NCBI GenBank assembly: GCA_023452965.1
Contig: JAEXUU010000477.1
Location: 1 to 9,139, forward strand
DNA from: Pseudomonadota bacterium
Lineage (GTDB): Bacteria; Pseudomonadota; Alphaproteobacteria; Rhizobiales; Beijerinckiaceae
DNA: 9,139 bases
Reading direction: 5' to 3'
Position numbers and translations under genes: made by a program. This document shows positions 1-7,213 of the stretch, piece by piece (within the stretch, counting starts at the first letter, position 1; the number at the start of each line of letters is the position of its first letter). The notes below the pieces were generated by a model. The model did no database searches. It was not told the DNA's origin and saw only the letters and a list, made by a program, of their open reading frames with translations.

Positions 1-1279
1 CGCCGCGGACATAGGTCGCGGCGACCCGGACGCGGAATTCGCGGCCCTCGAGCGAGCTCCACTTCACCGCGGACAGGCTCTTGCTGGGATCATGCACGAA
101 ACGGCCGGGCTCGAGCACGACGATGTCGGCATCGGCGCCGGGGGCGAGACGGCCCTTGTCGGCTAGGAGGAAGGCCTTGGACGGGCCTTCGCAGAGTTGC
201 TTCACCACCATGGTCGGCGAGATACCGCGCTCTTCGCAGCCGGTCCACAGCGCCGGCAGCAGGGTCTCGATGCCGGGGCCGCCCGAGGTGTTCTTGAAGA
301 TGTTGGGATCCCCCTTCTTCTCCAGCCCCCAGGAGACGTGGTCCGAGGAGATGAAGTCGCAATGGCCGGCGGCGAGATGGCTCCAGAGCAGCTCGCTCTC
401 GGCCTTCGGCCGGATCGGCGGGTAGTGCTTGATCTTGGCGCCGAAGCGCGGGCCGTGCTCCTCGGCATTGAGCATGAAGTACTGCACGCAACTCTCGACC
501 GTCGCCTTGTGGCCGGCGCGCTTGTAGAGGTTGCAGATCTCGAAGCCGCGCGAGGTCGAGACGTGGACGGCGTGGGCGCGCGCTCCGGTCTCGGCGCCGA
601 GTTCGTAGATGCGGGCGGTGGCGAGGTTCTCGATTAGTGGCGTGTGGGCGCGCAGGAAGGCGTCCTGCCCGGTATCGCCGGCCTCGATCAGGCGCGCGAT
701 GTTGCGCCGGGTCATCTCCTGATCCTGGTTGTGGACACCGCAGAGCAGGCCGGTCGGCTCGATCAGCTTGAAGGCCTCGTAGAGCGTGTCGTCGCCGATG
801 CGCGGGAAGCGCGTCGGATTGGCCTCGAAGGTCGAGAACTTGAAGGCGCAGGCGCCGGCGTCGACGAGGCCGGGGATGGCATGCAGCCCGTTCTCGATGG
901 TGATCGTGGCGTAGAGCGCGACATCGACATGCGCATCGCGCTCGACGATCGCGACCTTCTCGTTGAAGAGCCTAGCATTGGTGACCGGCTCGGGCTCGTC
1001 ATAGGGCATGTCGACCATCACGGTGACGCCGCCGGATGCGGCGGCACGCGAGCACATGCCGATGCCCTCGTGATTGGCCTGGCTGCCGGAATGGACCTGG
1101 CCGTCGATGACGCCGGGGATGATCCACTGGCCGCGGAAATCCTGCGTCTCGCGGGCCGAAGGCGGCGTGCCGGCGCCAACCGCTCCGACCTTGCCCCCCG
1201 AGACGGCGACATAGCCATCCTCGATGATCTTGTCGGACAGGACGATGTTGCCGCGAAGGACGAGATCGAAGTCGCTCAT
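1..1279 (-). CDS. Cyclic amidohydrolase, dihydropyrimidinase/allantoinase/dihydroorotase superfamily (C-terminus cut by window edge)
   Basis: Family members hydrolyse cyclic amide bonds (hydantoins, dihydropyrimidines, allantoin, dihydroorotate) in the cytoplasm with a two-metal centre bridged by a carboxylated lysine. The frame read from ATG at 1279 is open for 426 codons to the left edge. Visible are an N-terminal beta-sandwich start (MSDFDLVLRG), the metal strand PGVIDGQVHS (residues 55-64), the likely carboxylated lysine K147 in FKFST, H183 in GVHNQD, H239 in HAVHVST and D313 in SSDH. This spacing closely matches D-hydantoinases. The C-terminal strand GADADIVVLE (381-390) and the final VRG show that only the last few tens of residues are missing. 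The first His of the usual HxH is Gln here (Q61). An in-frame TGA lies upstream of the chosen ATG; no strong Shine-Dalgarno is seen. The substrate cannot be assigned, and no pathway neighbour is in view. Confidence 0.88.
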   Translation of the reverse strand, partial: MSDFDLVLRGNIVLSDKIIEDGYVAVSGGKVGAVGAGTPPSARETQDFRGQWIIPGVIDGQVHSGSQANHEGIGMCSRAAASGGVTVMVDMPYDEPEPVTNARLFNEKVAIVERDAHVDVALYATITIENGLHAIPGLVDAGACAFKFSTFEANPTRFPRIGDDTLYEAFKLIEPTGLLCGVHNQDQEMTRRNIARLIEAGDTGQDAFLRAHTPLIENLATARIYELGAETGARAHAVHVSTSRGFEICNLYKRAGHKATVESCVQYFMLNAEEHGPRFGAKIKHYPPIRPKAESELLWSHLAAGHCDFISSDHVSWGLEKKGDPNIFKNTSGGPGIETLLPALWTGCEERGISPTMVVKQLCEGPSKAFLLADKGRLAPGADADIVVLEPGRFVHDPSKSLSAVKWSSLEGREFRVRVAATYVRG

Positions 1280-1498
1280 GATGTGGCCGGCTCGGTTTCC
1301 GTTGAAATGGCAACGTCATGCTAGCCGGTCCCGGCGACGCGCCGCGCATGCCAATTTTACGCGGCCTTATAACCCGCCGTTATGCAGGCGCCCGCGCCGA
1401 TGCCATTGCGGTCGGAGCTGTAGGGGACATCCCTGACTGGGCATCGCTTTGGTCGTGATGCCGGGCACCCCGGCTTCCGCGGCAATATCTCGGCGACC

Positions 1499-1515
1499 TC
1501 AACCTTTTGTTAACC
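1499..1515 (+). promoter_or_regulatory. Possible CtrA-type binding site
   Basis: The sequence is TCAA, seven bases, then TTAACC. This differs by one base from the alphaproteobacterial CtrA consensus TTAA-N7-TTAA(C). It lies about 60 bp upstream of the start codon of the small FlbD-like HTH gene, a plausible promoter position. The match is short and could be chance, although TTAA-type words are rare in sequence this GC-rich. Confidence 0.3.
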
Positions 1516-1561
1516 CTATCGCTCCTTTCTGGAGACATCCGACCGGGGGCTGGGCAACCGG

Positions 1562-1568
1562 GGAAGGA
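1562..1568 (+). promoter_or_regulatory. Ribosome binding site of the HTH gene
   Basis: GGAAGGA lies about 7 nt upstream of the ATG at 1576 and decides that start over an upstream in-frame TTG at 1507. Confidence 0.7.
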
Positions 1569-1575
1569 TAAGGCC

Positions 1576-1800
1576 ATGGACGATGCCGGGCCAGAAGCGG
1601 CGGCGGTCAATGACCTCGTCGGCCTGCCTGTCGCGGAGGTGGAGCGCGATCTCATCCTCGCGACACTGCGTGAGACACGCGGCAACCGTACGCATGCCGC
1701 GCATATCCTTGGGCTCTCGATCAGGACGCTCAGGAACAAGATCGTAGCCTATGCTGCGGAGGGGCACGACGTGCCCGAACCGGGCACTGCCATTCATTGA
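1576..1800 (+). CDS. Small Fis-type helix-turn-helix protein, FlbD/NtrC C-terminal-like
   Basis: This 74-residue protein is little more than a Fis-family DNA-binding domain. Residues 20-34 form the first helix of the domain (VAEVERDLILATL), followed by GNRTHAAHILGLS (36-48) and the recognition helix with IRTLRNKI (49-56). The wording closely resembles the C-terminal domain of the flagellar regulator FlbD and of NtrC-type sigma-54 activators, but the receiver and AAA+ domains are absent, so it cannot activate sigma-54 by itself. It could be a nucleoid-type regulator or a competitor at sites of a full-length regulator (inference). The start at 1576 is chosen because GGAAGGA sits 7 nt upstream; a longer TTG-initiated form from 1507 looks unlikely. 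It is transcribed alone, divergently from the amidohydrolase. Confidence 0.8.
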   Translation: MDDAGPEAAAVNDLVGLPVAEVERDLILATLRETRGNRTHAAHILGLSIRTLRNKIVAYAAEGHDVPEPGTAIH

Positions 1801-1862
1801 ACCAGTGTCCGTGATCGATGGCCTATCGGATGGATACTCGCGCAGGTCGCTGCGCTTTCCAG

Positions 1863-1891
1863 CTTCCGCGGTCCCGGTGGGACCGCGGAAG
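1863..1891. terminator. Bidirectional terminator-like hairpin between convergent genes
   Basis: A perfect 13-bp inverted repeat, CTTCCGCGGTCCC and its complement, is separated by a 3-nt loop (GGT). It lies between the end of the HTH gene (1800) and the end of the minus-strand membrane protein gene (1904), where a terminator serving both directions is expected. Neither side has a T tract, so it is not a canonical intrinsic terminator; it may stall polymerase or protect 3' ends. No second copy was noticed in the window. Confidence 0.6.
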
Positions 1892-1903
1892 GCATTGGCC
1901 GCT

Positions 1904-2212
1904 TCACCGCCTTGCGCGCCAAGCCCGATAGCGCTCGAGCAGGCCGACGGCGCGCATGGCGAAAGCCGCCATCGGCTTGCGTAGGAAGGGGATGTCGGCG
2001 GCGATCAGCATCAGGCCCAGAGGCAACATCCAGATGCCGAGGAAGGGCAGGATCGAGAAGATGCCGCCGAGGATCAGCAGGAGCGCCGCCGGAATGCGGA
2101 CGAGCCGCGAGGAGGGATGCCTGAGCCAGCGGCTGGCGGCTGCGAGCCTGTCGGGCAGTTCCTGCTCCAGCCGCTTGAAGGCCAGCCGAAGAAGCCGTTT
2201 TCCGTCGTTCAT
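1904..2212 (-). CDS. Small two-helix membrane protein, function unknown
   Basis: The protein has 102 residues. A basic, amphipathic N-terminus (about residues 1-37) is followed by a hydrophobic hairpin: a first segment around residues 40-57 (IPAALLLILGGIFSILPFLG) and a second around 58-72 (IWMLPLGLMLIAADIPF). A cationic C-terminal helix ends in RAWRARR. The Gly/Pro-rich turn LPFLGIWMLP recalls short proteins with PGPGW-like loops, but I cannot assign a named family with confidence. A role in the inner membrane is inferred. It lies 91 bp downstream of dnaE2 on the same strand with only a weak 5-bp hairpin (2237-2249) between, so read-through from the imu operon is possible. No strong Shine-Dalgarno is visible before the ATG at 2212. 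Confidence 0.75.
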   Translation of the reverse strand: MNDGKRLLRLAFKRLEQELPDRLAAASRWLRHPSSRLVRIPAALLLILGGIFSILPFLGIWMLPLGLMLIAADIPFLRKPMAAFAMRAVGLLERYRAWRARR

Positions 2213-2303
2213 CCGTCGCTATTTCAACCAGGGCCCGGCAGGGGCTGCCTCCATCTGCCCGTAAATCATGTCGTTTTCTGAGCAGCCTCCGAGCAGCGCA
2301 AGC

Positions 2304-5300
2304 TCAGTGGAAATCGCGCGACTTCGGGAGGATGCGGACATTGCGCGGATGCCCGGCGCGCGGATGCTGCGGGTGCAGGAACTCGTCGGCACGGCTGAGC
2401 GCGATCTCGGCCCGATGGGTATCGGACAGGCCGAGCAGATCGGCCGAGCGGTCGAAGACGCGCCGCGCCATCAGATGCACCACGCCCTCGACGCTCTTCT
2501 GCACCCTGCCTTCGACCAGGAGCAGCCGCGCCGCCATCACCTCGCGGCGGAAGCGGACGAAATCGCGGGCCCAGAGCACGATGTTGGCGATGCCGGTCTC
2601 GTCCTCCAGCGTGATGAAGATGGCATTGCCCTTGCCGGGGCGCTGGCGCACCAGCACGACGCCGGCGACGCTCGCAAAGGCCCCGTCGCGTCCGGCGGCG
2701 ATCGCCGCGCAGGTCGCGACGCCCGCCCCTGTAAAGCGCGGGCGCAGCAGGCCCATCGGATGGCCCTTCAGCGAGAGCCGCGCCGTCTGGTAGTCGGCGA
2801 CGACATGCTCGGCTAGCGGCATCGCCGGCAAGGCTGCCTCCGGCTCCTCCCCGAGCTCGCGGGCCGTTGCCGCCTCGAACAGCGGCAGGGCCTCGTCATC
2901 CGGCAGACGCCGCACCGCCCAGAGCGCCTCGCGCCGGTCCAGCCCGAGCGAGCGGAAGGCGTCGGCATCGGCGAGCAGGCGCATGGCACGCGCCGGCAGC
3001 CGCGCCCGGCGGGCGAGCCCCTCGACATCGCGATAGCCGTCGCCGCGAGCCGCTAGCAGGCGCTCCGCCCAAGCCTCCTTGAAGCCATCGAGCTGGCGCA
3101 GCCCGAGGCGCAAGGCCCAGGGGCTCTTCCAGCCGGGCGCCGCCGGCTCCAAGAGATTGTCCCAGGCGCTGGAATTCACATCGATCGGCCGCGGCTCGAC
3201 GCCGCCATTCTCCTGCGCCTCCCGGACGATCTGGGCCGGGGCGTAGAAGCCCATGGGCTGCGCGTTCAGCAGCGCCGCGGCGAAGATCGCCGGGTGATGG
3301 CATTTCAGCCAGGAGGAGACATAGACCAGCTTGGCGAAGGAGGCGGCGTGGCTTTCGGGAAAACCGTAGCTGCCGAACCCCTTGATCTGCTCGAAGCAGC
3401 GCTGGGCGAAGGCCGGCTCATAGCCACGCTCGACCATGCGCCCGACCATCAGCGCCTCATATTGGCCGATGGTGCCGACATTGCGGAAGGTCGCCATGGC
3501 GCGACGCAGGCCGTTGGCTTCGGGATCGGTGAATTTCGCCGCTGTCATGGCGAGCTGCATCGCCTGCTCCTGGAAGAGCGGCACGCCGAGGGTCCGCTTC
3601 AGAACTTGATAGAGCTCGTCCCTCTCCCCATGAGCCGGGGACGGCGACGGGTAACTGACCTTCTCGATCCCGGAGCGCCGCTTCAGATAGGGATGCACCA
3701 TATTGCCCTGGATCGGGCCGGGGCGGACGATCGCTACCTGGATGACGAGATCGTAGAACTCTCTCGGCTTCAACCGCGGCAGCATATTCATCTGCGCCCG
3801 GCTCTCGACCTGGAAGACGCCGAGCGACTCGCCCCGCTGCAGCATGGCGTAGGTCGCCTTGTCGTTTTGCGGGACGTCAGCGAGCCCCAGGTCGATGCCT
3901 TCATGCTCGCGCAGCAGGTCAAATGCCTTGCGGATGCAGGTCAGCATGCCCAGCGCCAGCACGTCGACCTTCATCAGGCGCAGCGCGTCGATATCGTCCT
4001 TGTCCCATTCGATGAAGGTGCGATCCTCCATCGCGGCATTGCCGATCGGCACGGTCTCGTCGAGGCGCCCGCGCATCAGCACGAAGCCGCCGACATGCTG
4101 CGAGAGATGACGCGGGAAGCCGAGCAGGCGCACGGCGAACTGCACGGCCTGCGCGATCACCGGATTGTCGGGATCGAGCCCGGCCTGGCGGACCTGTTCG
4201 CGGGTGATGTCGGAGCCCCAGCTGCCCCATTGCGTCGCGGCGAGCCGGGCGGTGACGTCCTCGGTCAGCCCCAGCGCCTTGCCGGCCTCGCGAATGGCGC
4301 TGCGCGGCCGGTAATGGATCACGGTCGCGGCGATGCCGGCGCGCTCACGGCCATAGGTTCGGTAGATCCACTGGATCACCTCCTCGCGCCGCTCATGCTC
4401 GAAATCGACGTCGATATCGGGCGGCTCGCGCCGCTCCTCCGAGATGAAGCGCGCGAAGAGCAAGGTGTGCTCGGCCGGATCGACCGCGGTGATGCCGAGC
4501 GCGTAGCAGACGGCCGAATTGGCGGCCGAGCCTCGCCCCTGGCAGAGGATGCCCTCGCTTTCGGCGAACTCGACGATCTGGCGGATGGTCAGGAAATAGC
4601 GGGCATAGTCGAGCCTGCCGATCAGGACGAGTTCGTCGTCGACCTGCTTCTGGACCGCGGGCGGGATGCCGTCGGGATAGCGCATCGGCAGGCGCCGGCG
4701 CACCAGCTCCTCCAGCCAGCCCTGCGGCGTCCAGCCGGGCGGCACCGGCTCGTCGGGATATTCGTATCTGAGCTGATCGAGGTCGAAATCGACGCGGCCG
4801 AAGAGATGCTGCGTCTCCTCGATCGCCTCCGGCGCCTCCTTGAACAGCCGGGCCATCTCCTGCGGGGTCTTGAGATGGCGCTCGGCATTGGCTTCGAGCA
4901 GGCGCCCGGCCCTGGCGATCGTCGTGCCCTCGCGAATGCAGGTCATGAGGTCCTGCAGATCGCGCTGGCCGGGCGCGTCGTAGAGCGCGTCGTTCGTGGC
5001 GATCAGCGGGGTGCGGGTCGGCGCCGCGATGCCTCTCAGCCGGGCGAGGCGGCGGCGATCGTCGCCGCGGCGCGACATGGTGGCGGCAAGCCAGACCGCC
5101 CCGGGCGCGGCAGCGTCGAGCCGGGCGAGAAGCTCGGAGAGGCCGTCGAGCCGGCGCTCGGGCATGACGATCAGCAGGAGGTCGCGGGCATCGCTCAGGA
5201 GATCGTCGAGGGCGAGGATGCATTCGCCCTTCGTTTCCGTCTTCAGATTACCGACTGTCAGCAGGCGGCAGAGCCGACCCCAGCCGTCGCGATTGGCGGG

Positions 5301-5669
5301 ATAGGCGACAATGTCGGGCGTGCCGTCGGCGAAGACGAGGCGGCTGCCAGTGACGAGCTTGAAGGCCTGCGCCCTCGTCCGCAGTTGCGCCTCCGTAAAG
5401 GGCAGATCGGCAAAAGCCGGATTCTCGACCCAGACATACTCGCCGGGGCTGCCACCCTCGCGGACCTTTTCCGCGGCAGGCAAGCCGGTCTCGCGCAGAT
5501 CGCGCAGCGCGCTCCAGGCCCGCACCACGCCGGCGAGCGTGTTGCGGTCGGCGATGCCGAGGCCCGTCTGGCCGAGCAGCAGCGCGGTCATGACCAGGTT
5601 CGGCCCGGGCGAGGCGCCGCGCAGGAAGGAGAAATTCGTCGCGGCGACGGGCTCGGCGTAAGTCGTCAT
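2304..5669 (-). CDS. dnaE2: Error-prone DNA polymerase III alpha subunit DnaE2 (ImuC)
   Basis: This C-family DNA polymerase extends primers across damaged template as the catalytic part of the ImuA-ImuB-DnaE2 mutasome. The protein has 1121 residues, normal for the family. In order: a PHP-like N-terminus (about 1-200, TNFSFLRGAS) without the HxH metal motif, as is usual in DnaE2; the palm and fingers with GRGSAANSAVCYALG (378-392), catalytic D418 and D420 in PPDIDVDF, and a third acidic residue D569 in KVDVLALGML; the conserved TLGVPLFQEQAM (693-704) and GFGSYGFPESHAASFAK (764-780); a helix-hairpin-helix region (about 850-920); an OB fold (about 975-1070); and the typical DnaE2 tail ending KSRDFH. 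The start at 5669 is chosen over a 48-residue upstream extension because the family begins with YAE...TNFSFLRG and the ATG overlaps the imuB stop as ATGA. That overlap implies translational coupling. Confidence 0.97.
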   Translation of the reverse strand: MTTYAEPVAATNFSFLRGASPGPNLVMTALLLGQTGLGIADRNTLAGVVRAWSALRDLRETGLPAAEKVREGGSPGEYVWVENPAFADLPFTEAQLRTRAQAFKLVTGSRLVFADGTPDIVAYPANRDGWGRLCRLLTVGNLKTETKGECILALDDLLSDARDLLLIVMPERRLDGLSELLARLDAAAPGAVWLAATMSRRGDDRRRLARLRGIAAPTRTPLIATNDALYDAPGQRDLQDLMTCIREGTTIARAGRLLEANAERHLKTPQEMARLFKEAPEAIEETQHLFGRVDFDLDQLRYEYPDEPVPPGWTPQGWLEELVRRRLPMRYPDGIPPAVQKQVDDELVLIGRLDYARYFLTIRQIVEFAESEGILCQGRGSAANSAVCYALGITAVDPAEHTLLFARFISEERREPPDIDVDFEHERREEVIQWIYRTYGRERAGIAATVIHYRPRSAIREAGKALGLTEDVTARLAATQWGSWGSDITREQVRQAGLDPDNPVIAQAVQFAVRLLGFPRHLSQHVGGFVLMRGRLDETVPIGNAAMEDRTFIEWDKDDIDALRLMKVDVLALGMLTCIRKAFDLLREHEGIDLGLADVPQNDKATYAMLQRGESLGVFQVESRAQMNMLPRLKPREFYDLVIQVAIVRPGPIQGNMVHPYLKRRSGIEKVSYPSPSPAHGERDELYQVLKRTLGVPLFQEQAMQLAMTAAKFTDPEANGLRRAMATFRNVGTIGQYEALMVGRMVERGYEPAFAQRCFEQIKGFGSYGFPESHAASFAKLVYVSSWLKCHHPAIFAAALLNAQPMGFYAPAQIVREAQENGGVEPRPIDVNSSAWDNLLEPAAPGWKSPWALRLGLRQLDGFKEAWAERLLAARGDGYRDVEGLARRARLPARAMRLLADADAFRSLGLDRREALWAVRRLPDDEALPLFEAATARELGEEPEAALPAMPLAEHVVADYQTARLSLKGHPMGLLRPRFTGAGVATCAAIAAGRDGAFASVAGVVLVRQRPGKGNAIFITLEDETGIANIVLWARDFVRFRREVMAARLLLVEGRVQKSVEGVVHLMARRVFDRSADLLGLSDTHRAEIALSRADEFLHPQHPRAGHPRNVRILPKSRDFH

Positions 5670-7213
5670 GCGAACAGCCCGTGCAGGAACCAGCGTGGCT
5701 GGACGCTCTCGCGATCGTAGAGCCCGGCGCGGAACAGCCAGAAGCGGCGCCCCTGCGCATCCTCGACGCGGTAGTAATCGCGCGTCGGCTCGTCCGGCCC
5801 GTCGCGCCACCATTCCGGCGCGATCCGCTCCGGCCCCTCGGCCCGGGCGATCTCATGCAGCACCCGGCGCCAGCGAAAGCGCAAAGGCGGCCCGTCCGGC
5901 ACCTCGGCGAGCGTCTCGACCGGTTGCGGCGGCTCGAAGAGCTGGAGCGGGCGCGCCGGCGGCTCGCCCGGTTCGGGTTCCGGCCAGGCCTGCGCCGGGG
6001 CCGGCGTACCGACAGCCGGGATCACCCCCGCTTCCCGCTCGGGATGATGGGAGTTGCGGGCGACGAAGCGCAGCACCCGGTCACGGCCGAAGCGGGCGAC
6101 GAGCCGGTCGACCAGATCGGCCACCGCCTCCTCCTCGACGGCACGCCCGTCGAGGCTCGCCTGCGGCGTCCCGAGCGGCTCGCAGACCGGCACGGCGAGG
6201 CGGATCGCATCGAAGCCGAAACCGGGATCGAGCGGGTCCGCCAGCGTGTCGATGCGCTCGCGATAGAGCCGCAGGATGGCGGCAGGATCCCGGGAGGGAC
6301 GACCGGTCTCGAGGAAGAGGCGCCGGACGGCACCGTCGCTGCGGAAGAAGCTGATCTCGAAGGCGCGCCCGCCCTCGCCGCGCTGCTCGAGGATGCGGGC
6401 CGCCTCGTCGAGCGGGTGCCGCAGGATCGCCTCCAGCCCCTCGGTATCCTGCAGCGGCTCGGGGAAATGTCGCTCGACCATGCAATCGGGCGGCGGCCGC
6501 AAGGGCGTGATGCGGATATCCTCATGGCCGAGGATGCGTTGCAAACGCCTGGCGAGGGCTTCGCCGAAGCGGGCGGACAGCGTGCCCGAAGGACGGTCGG
6601 CGATATCCGCAAGCGTCTTCAGCCCGGCCCGCGACAGGGCAAGAATAACCTCGGGCGGCGCCTCCAGCGCGGCGACCGGCAGGAGCCGGGTGCGCTCCGC
6701 ATTGCCGCCCGGCGGGGAGATCGCGCAATCGCCGAAGCGGGCGAGCGCGCGCGCCGCCTCGGGCGTGCCGGCGATGCTGGCACGAAGCTGGAGGCCGAGC
6801 CGGCGCAGCCGGATGCCGATTTCCTGGCGCAGCGCCGCCTCGCCGCCGAAGAGATGGGCGCAGCCGCTGATGTCGAGCACCAGCCCATGCGGCGGGTCGA
6901 GCGCGACCAGCGGGGTGAAACGGTCGCAGAGCCCGGCGAGGCGTTCGAGGAAGCGCGCATCGGCGGCGGGATCGGCCTCGGCGATGGCGAGATCGGGAAT
7001 GCGGGCGCGGGCATCGGCAAGGGTCAGCCCGCGGGTGAGGCCGAGCGCGACGGCACGCCGGTCGCAATCGGCGAGCCTGAGCGCGCCGCCCTCCTTCTCG
7101 ACCAGGACGAGCGGCCGCTCATCCGGCCCGGCGCCAGGCGGGAGCGCCCTCTGCCGATGCAGCCGGTCGCTCGCCAGGAATGGAAACCAGAGGGCGAGAT
7201 AGCGGCGCTGCAT
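5666..7213 (-). CDS. imuB: ImuB, catalytically inactive Y-family polymerase-like mutasome subunit
   Basis: ImuB is the hub of the mutasome: it binds the sliding clamp, ImuA and DnaE2. The protein has 515 residues and starts with the family hallmark MQRRYLALWFPFLASDRLHR, where an active Y-family enzyme would carry DxDxFFA; the metal-binding acid is absent. LDISGCAHLFGGE (113-125) stands where active enzymes have the SxDE motif. A little-finger-like region runs through about 240-400. A proline-rich linker then leads to RPLQLFEPP (421-429), a candidate clamp-binding peptide. The C-terminal domain contains PERIAPEWWR (461-470), TRDYYRVED (477-485) and GRRFWLFRAGLY, as in other ImuB proteins. The start at 7213 has GGGGAGG 8 nt upstream; an in-frame extension to 7306 lies inside imuA and is rejected. 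The first 31 codons overlap imuA, and the stop overlaps dnaE2. Confidence 0.96.
   Translation of the reverse strand: MQRRYLALWFPFLASDRLHRQRALPPGAGPDERPLVLVEKEGGALRLADCDRRAVALGLTRGLTLADARARIPDLAIAEADPAADARFLERLAGLCDRFTPLVALDPPHGLVLDISGCAHLFGGEAALRQEIGIRLRRLGLQLRASIAGTPEAARALARFGDCAISPPGGNAERTRLLPVAALEAPPEVILALSRAGLKTLADIADRPSGTLSARFGEALARRLQRILGHEDIRITPLRPPPDCMVERHFPEPLQDTEGLEAILRHPLDEAARILEQRGEGGRAFEISFFRSDGAVRRLFLETGRPSRDPAAILRLYRERIDTLADPLDPGFGFDAIRLAVPVCEPLGTPQASLDGRAVEEEAVADLVDRLVARFGRDRVLRFVARNSHHPEREAGVIPAVGTPAPAQAWPEPEPGEPPARPLQLFEPPQPVETLAEVPDGPPLRFRWRRVLHEIARAEGPERIAPEWWRDGPDEPTRDYYRVEDAQGRRFWLFRAGLYDRESVQPRWFLHGLFA

Larger units (their letters stand above)
1280..1575. promoter_or_regulatory. 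Divergent intergenic region between amidohydrolase and HTH gene
   Basis: This stretch of almost 300 bp holds no gene I can support. It must carry the promoters of the two divergent flanking genes. Visible elements are a perfect 5+5 bp dyad ATAAC-CCGCC-GTTAT (1369-1383), AT-rich hexamers on the minus strand (TTATAA, TAAAAT) that could serve as -10 elements for the amidohydrolase but lack a good -35, and a CtrA-like motif at 1499-1515. The region 1384-1498 shows no clear signal. Confidence 0.55.

Noticed and set aside
644..1324. 226-codon plus-strand frame opposite the amidohydrolase
   Set aside because: The minus strand encodes an intact amidohydrolase with its metal residues over the whole stretch.
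1459..1480. Possible sigma-54 -24/-12 promoter (GGCAC...) upstream of the HTH gene
   Set aside because: The -12 TTGC element is missing and the spacing does not fit.
3619..3660. Palindrome-like insert in dnaE2 (TCCCC...GGGGA; SPSPAHGERDEL) resembling a dispersed repeat within a gene
   Set aside because: As I recall, alphaproteobacterial DnaE2 proteins commonly have a similar PSPxPEHGxxDEL segment here, so it is a family feature and not an inserted element.
5633..5669. Loss of the HxH metal motif in the PHP domain of DnaE2
   Set aside because: DnaE2 proteins generally have a degenerate PHP motif at this point; it is not specific to this gene.
3294..5720. 808-codon open frame on the plus strand opposite dnaE2
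   Set aside because: Antisense shadow of a clear dnaE2; long complementary frames are common in GC-rich genes. Its translation shows no family motifs and no ribosome binding site was evident.
5670..5813. 48-residue N-terminal extension of DnaE2
   Set aside because: It lies inside imuB in another frame and has no family similarity; the ATG at 5669 overlapping the imuB stop is the natural start.
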